A DNA stretch of 8,483 nt, taken from contig DAISVV010000141.1 in assembly GCA_036840015.1 (NCBI GenBank), positions 1 to 8,483 of the forward strand, read 5' to 3'. Source of the DNA: SZUA-430 sp036840015 (lineage in GTDB: Bacteria > Pseudomonadota > Alphaproteobacteria > Micropepsales > Micropepsaceae). Position numbers and translations under genes: made by a program. This document shows, one piece after another, positions 6,119-8,483 of this stretch (position 1 is its first letter; each line of letters begins with the position of its first letter). The notes below the pieces were generated by a model. The model saw only the letters and a list, made by a program, of their open reading frames with translations. It did not search any database and was not told where the DNA came from.

Positions 6119-6850
6119 CTAGATCCCGTCCCCGTCCACGTTCGCATGGATCCCGCATTCGTCCTTGCCCGTGCCAGCCCAACGCCCGGAGCGATAGTCG
6201 CCGCCGGGGGCGACGCGTGATGTGCAGGGCATGCAGCCGATCGAGACGAAGCCGTCCTCGACGAGCGGATGGCGCGGCAGGGCATGCGCCTCGATATGGC
6301 GGCGCAGGTCGTCAAGGGTCCAGTTCCACAGCGGATTGATGACATGGCGCACGCCATTGAACTCGACAGGCCCAAGCTGGCCACGCGTCAGCGTCTGGAA
6401 CCGCTTGCGGCCCGTGATCTCGGCGTCGAACCCCTTCAGGGCCCGCTGCACGGGATCGACCTTGCGCATGGCACAGCACGCATCCGGATCCGACCGCCAG
6501 AGCACACCGTCAGGATCCTTCGCCCGCACGGCCGCGCCATCCGGTCCGATCGCACGCACGTCCTGCAGGCCGATTGCCTCCTGCAGGCGGTCGCGATAGC
6601 GCAGCGTCTCGCCGAACAGCTTGCCGGTATTGAGGAAGATCACGGGCACCGTGGGATCGACACTGGCCATCAGGTGCAGGAGCACCGCCGACTCCGCACC
6701 AAAGGACGAAACACAGGCAATGCGCCCCGGGAACAGTTCCTTGATGGCAAGCTTCAGCAATCCCGCCGCATCGAGACCCGCAGCCCTCGCCTCGATCGAG
6801 GCCTGCAGCGCCGTCACATCAGGGGCGCGCGAGACGACAGCCGCGCTCAC
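6119..6850 (-). CDS. cysH: Assimilatory APS reductase (phosphoadenylyl/adenylyl-sulfate reductase family)
   Basis: A 243-residue cytosolic enzyme reducing adenylyl sulfate to sulfite and AMP with electrons from thioredoxin. The nucleotide-binding SSFGAES loop lies at 48-54 and ITGRKRFQT at 145-153. Four cysteines in two pairs, Cys125-Cys126 and Cys206-x-x-Cys209, match the [4Fe-4S] ligands that mark APS-using rather than PAPS-using members. The catalytic Cys232 lies in ECGIH near the C-terminus. Translation starts at GTG 6850-6848, which overlaps the TGA stop of the upstream cysG-type gene in a GTGA junction, implying translational coupling. Nothing in the sequence looks broken. The usual neighbours for sulfite reductase (cysI) are absent from the window. 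The adk directly downstream could recycle the AMP produced; that link is inference. Confidence 0.95.
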   Translation of the reverse strand: MSAAVVSRAPDVTALQASIEARAAGLDAAGLLKLAIKELFPGRIACVSSFGAESAVLLHLMASVDPTVPVIFLNTGKLFGETLRYRDRLQEAIGLQDVRAIGPDGAAVRAKDPDGVLWRSDPDACCAMRKVDPVQRALKGFDAEITGRKRFQTLTRGQLGPVEFNGVRHVINPLWNWTLDDLRRHIEAHALPRHPLVEDGFVSIGCMPCTSRVAPGGDYRSGRWAGTGKDECGIHANVDGDGI

Positions 6851-7413
6851 GGCACGCGGCGCTCGGGCAGCCAGGCCTCGCGCGTGATCATCTCGGCGGC
6901 GCGCTGCGCAACCTCATCCTTGCTCACGCCCTCGCTGCGCCACTGCGCCCGTGCATCGCCGAGGCGCCGCACGCGCGTCTCCCATTCCGGCCCGAACACG
7001 GACGCAAGATGGGCTCTCAGGCGCTGCGCCAGCCCGGGCGCACGCCCACCGGTCGACACGGAAATGAGCAAGTCCCCGCGCCGGACAATGGCGGGGACAT
7101 GGAAGTCGCACAGATCAAGCACGTCCTCTACATTGACCAGCGCGCCCGCCGCGCGCGCGGCAACGGCCAGCGGCTCGGCGATCTCGCGCGGATGCCCGGC
7201 GATGAACACGACGCGGGCACCGGCAAGCTCGGCCGGTTCCGGCAGCCGCTGGTGGAGCAGCGCCTGTGTCTCGCAGGCCCAGGCTTCATCGCAGTAAACG
7301 ACGATCCGCTCGCAGCCCGACGCGTGCACCAGTTCGTACCGCTGCTGGCCTGGACGCCCGCGCGCGACAACGACGATTTTCTGCTGTTGGATATCCAGCG
7401 CCAAGGGCAACAT
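6847..7413 (-). CDS. cysG: Stand-alone siroheme synthase N-terminal-type protein (precorrin-2 dehydrogenase/ferrochelatase)
   Basis: 188 residues corresponding to the N-terminal module of CysG (Met8/SirC type), which oxidises precorrin-2 with NAD and inserts iron to make siroheme for sulfite reductase. There is no uroporphyrinogen methyltransferase domain, so that step must be encoded elsewhere. Strong family marks are MLPLALDI at the start, VNVEDVLDLCDFHVPAIVRRGDL (positions 93-115) with Asp97 at the expected catalytic place, and SVSTGGRAPGLAQRLR (118-133). Unusual is the NAD loop: the family's VVGGGxVAxRK reads VVARGRPGQQR (15-25), losing two of the three glycines. ATG 7413-7411 follows GGAGGGG closely. 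The stop overlaps the cysH start, so the two are one operon. The fold is confident; dehydrogenase activity is uncertain because of the altered loop. Confidence 0.87.
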   Translation of the reverse strand: MLPLALDIQQQKIVVVARGRPGQQRYELVHASGCERIVVYCDEAWACETQALLHQRLPEPAELAGARVVFIAGHPREIAEPLAVAARAAGALVNVEDVLDLCDFHVPAIVRRGDLLISVSTGGRAPGLAQRLRAHLASVFGPEWETRVRRLGDARAQWRSEGVSKDEVAQRAAEMITREAWLPERRVP

Positions 7414-7508
7414 GCGCCCCTCCGATCCTGTTTCACAATCAGATACAGAGGATCAGATAATTATGCAACTGAAAACGTGCAATATGTTATATTACAAACC
7501 AAAACGTT
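7414..7508 (-). promoter_or_regulatory. AT-rich leader of the cysG-cysH unit with an operator-like dyad
   Basis: This 95-base gap is the most AT-rich stretch of the window. On the minus strand TTGCAC (7482-7477) and TATCTG (7459-7454), 17 bases apart, form a tentative promoter. A dyad at 7478-7496, AATAT-GTT-ATATT with TG/CA outside it and one mismatch, overlaps the upstream element. Its shape (T-N11-A within a dyad) suits a LysR-type regulator such as CysB, but that is only a shape match. A perfect palindrome AAAACGTTTT (7501-7510) borders the fliN stop. Confidence 0.4.
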
Positions 7509-7748
7509 TTATTCCACGCCACCGCCCAGCATGCGCGTCACTCTCACGCCGATCTTCTCGCCATCCACATAGATCTCGCCCCGCGCGACAGCCTTGTCAT
7601 TGGCGAGGATCAGCACCTCGTCCTGCTGGCGGGCATCAAGCTCGATCACCGCGCCGCGCCCCATCCTCAGTAATTGCTGCATCGGCAGCTTTGCACGCCC
7701 CACGACAACTGAAATATCTACCTTCACCTTTTCGACGGAAGAACTCAT
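7509..7748 (-). CDS. fliN: FliN-like flagellar motor switch protein (single SpoA domain)
   Basis: A 79-residue protein made almost entirely of one SpoA (surface presentation of antigens) domain, as in the C-terminal half of FliN. FliN forms the lower C-ring of the flagellar switch and is also related to cytoplasmic ring proteins of type III secretion. Family features are VKVDISVVVGRAKLPMQQLL (8-27), the GAVIELD turn (32-38), ILANDKAVARGEIYVDGEKIGVRV (positions 47-70, the most conserved block) and TRML at 71-74. It lacks the acidic/proline N-terminal extension found in many FliN proteins, so it is at the short end for the family. The ATG at 7748-7746 has only a weak GGGACC-like site upstream. 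There are no other flagellar genes in the window, so it is an orphan here. It points the same way as cysG-cysH, with a 95-base gap. Confidence 0.85.
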   Translation of the reverse strand: MSSSVEKVKVDISVVVGRAKLPMQQLLRMGRGAVIELDARQQDEVLILANDKAVARGEIYVDGEKIGVRVTRMLGGGVE

Positions 7749-7796
7749 GGGTCGGTCCCGATCTCGTGTTTCTCCAACATAGGACCCGAGCCTTAC
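7749..7796. promoter_or_regulatory. Short divergent promoter region between fliN and lipB
   Basis: Only 48 bases separate the two divergent start codons, so the promoters must overlap each other or reach into the opposite gene. No clear -35/-10 pair is visible. For lipB a weak ribosome site (AGGACCCGAG, 7781-7790) lies about 6 bases before GTG 7797. Confidence 0.35.
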
Positions 7797-8453
7797 GTGA
7801 TCGTTAAGACGCCGGAAACGATAGAGTGGAAGATCAGCGACGCGCCGGTCGACTACCCCGACGCGGAAGCGTTCATGTCAGCCCGGGTCGAGGCCATCCA
7901 CGCCGGCCGCGCCTCGCAATGCGTCTGGCTGCTCGAGCACCCGCCCCTCTATACCGCCGGCACAAGCGCGAAGGCCGAAGACCTGCTCGCGCCCGACCGA
8001 TTTCCCGTCTACCCCACGGGCCGCGGCGGCCAGTACACCTATCACGGGCCAGGCCAGCGCGTGGGTTACGTCATGCTTGACCTGCGCCGGCGCAACAACG
8101 ATGTCCGCCGCTTCGTGCACGACCTCGAGGAATGGATCATCCGCACGCTCGCCCGCTTCAACCTGCGCGGCGAACGGCGCGAGGGCCGCGTCGGAATCTG
8201 GATCGCAAGGCCCGGCGGCCGCGAGGACAAGATTGCAGCCCTCGGCATCCGCGTGCGCAAGGGCATTTCGTTCCACGGCATTTCACTGAACGTCGACCCC
8301 GACCTCGCGCACTTCACCGGCATCGTGCCCTGCGGCATCGCCGCCCACGGCGTCACCAGCCTCGCGGCCCTCGGCCTCACCGCCACGATGCACGACGTCG
8401 ACCTGGCGCTGAAGGCAGCGTTCGAGGAAGTGTTTGGGAAAGAGTCCCCATAA
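7797..8453 (+). CDS. lipB: Octanoyl-[acyl carrier protein]:protein octanoyltransferase LipB
   Basis: A 218-residue cytosolic enzyme that moves the octanoyl group from acyl carrier protein to the lipoyl domains of 2-oxoacid dehydrogenases and GcvH, the first step of endogenous lipoate synthesis; LipA then inserts sulfur. Motifs: WLLEHPPLYTAGTSA (44-58), the signature RGGQYTYHGPGQ (76-87, His83), KIAALGIRVRKGISFHG (145-161) with the catalytic Lys145, and GIVPCGI (175-181) with the acyl-accepting Cys179. All catalytic residues are intact and the length is normal. The start is GTG 7797; the only nearby alternative ATG (codon 27) would cut into the fold. It is transcribed alone and ends just before a hairpin repeat that may serve as its terminator. 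Confidence 0.96.
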   Translation: MIVKTPETIEWKISDAPVDYPDAEAFMSARVEAIHAGRASQCVWLLEHPPLYTAGTSAKAEDLLAPDRFPVYPTGRGGQYTYHGPGQRVGYVMLDLRRRNNDVRRFVHDLEEWIIRTLARFNLRGERREGRVGIWIARPGGREDKIAALGIRVRKGISFHGISLNVDPDLAHFTGIVPCGIAAHGVTSLAALGLTATMHDVDLALKAAFEEVFGKESP

Positions 8454-8483
8454 CTCCCACCCCCGCGCGTGCCGCGCGGGTAC
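8454..8483. repeat. Beginning of a second palindromic repeat, cut by the window end
   Basis: Directly after the lipB stop a C-rich run leads into a perfect 8-bp hairpin (8462-8469 with 8473-8480, loop TGC) and then TAC at the very last base. The left half of the repeat at 5138-5284 has the same order: CCCA/CCCC run, GC hairpin, then GCGCGGGTAC, an exact 10-base match. It may also be the lipB terminator stem. Only about 30 bases are visible, so the assignment is provisional. Confidence 0.5.

Noticed and set aside
6269..7297. 342-codon plus-strand open frame opposite cysH and cysG
   Set aside because: It spans two recognised overlapping genes and the product is low-complexity Arg/Ser/Ala-rich without motifs.
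1..8483. CRISPR array, tRNA, rRNA, insertion sequence or integron
   Set aside because: I saw no regularly spaced direct repeats, no cloverleaf, no rRNA-like stretch and no transposase or integrase gene.

Overview
The window is GC-rich, densely coded DNA of alphaproteobacterial type. The evidence is the gene set: an Omp25-like beta-barrel, an OmpA-family porin with an alphaproteobacterial-style C-terminal domain, a short-form adenylate kinase, an APS-reductase-type CysH and a short SpoA-only FliN. I cannot fix the family; a marine Caulobacterales/Hyphomonadales-like or Rhizobiales-like bacterium would fit. Nothing looks like a phage, plasmid or integron. The region is mostly housekeeping with some local decay.

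Layout. Positions 1-366 (minus) hold the N-terminal part of a gamma-class carbonic anhydrase that runs off the left edge. It is divergent from an OmpA-family outer-membrane protein (645-1706, plus), which ends in a strong intrinsic terminator. Next come a membrane protein of unknown function (1885-2925, plus) and a convergent Omp25-like beta-barrel (2994-3698, minus), separated by a hairpin. A thiolase gene (3887-5071, minus) follows, interrupted by an in-frame TAG at codon 70. Upstream of it lie a compound palindromic intergenic repeat (5138-5284) and a short decayed stretch resembling the 3' end of cysH (5315-5371). Then come adenylate kinase (5402-6025), APS reductase cysH (6119-6850) and a stand-alone precorrin-2 dehydrogenase/ferrochelatase (CysG N-terminal type, 6847-7413), all minus. 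A 79-residue FliN-like protein (7509-7748, minus) is divergent from lipB (7797-8453, plus). Just after lipB the window ends inside what looks like a second copy of the palindromic repeat.

How the genes work together. cysG-type and cysH overlap by 4 bases and form a sulfate-assimilation unit: siroheme for sulfite reductase, and reduction of APS to sulfite. The cysteine pattern of CysH points to APS rather than PAPS, so the reaction releases AMP. The adenylate kinase encoded directly downstream could recycle that AMP, but this link is inference. The two outer-membrane proteins, LipB, the carbonic anhydrase and FliN are independent functions.

The points most worth checking are the amber codon in an otherwise intact thiolase, the cysH-tail remnant that makes direct repeats around adk, the dispersed palindromic element, and unusual residues in the nucleotide-binding motifs of both Adk and CysG. 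I see no convincing new multi-gene system.
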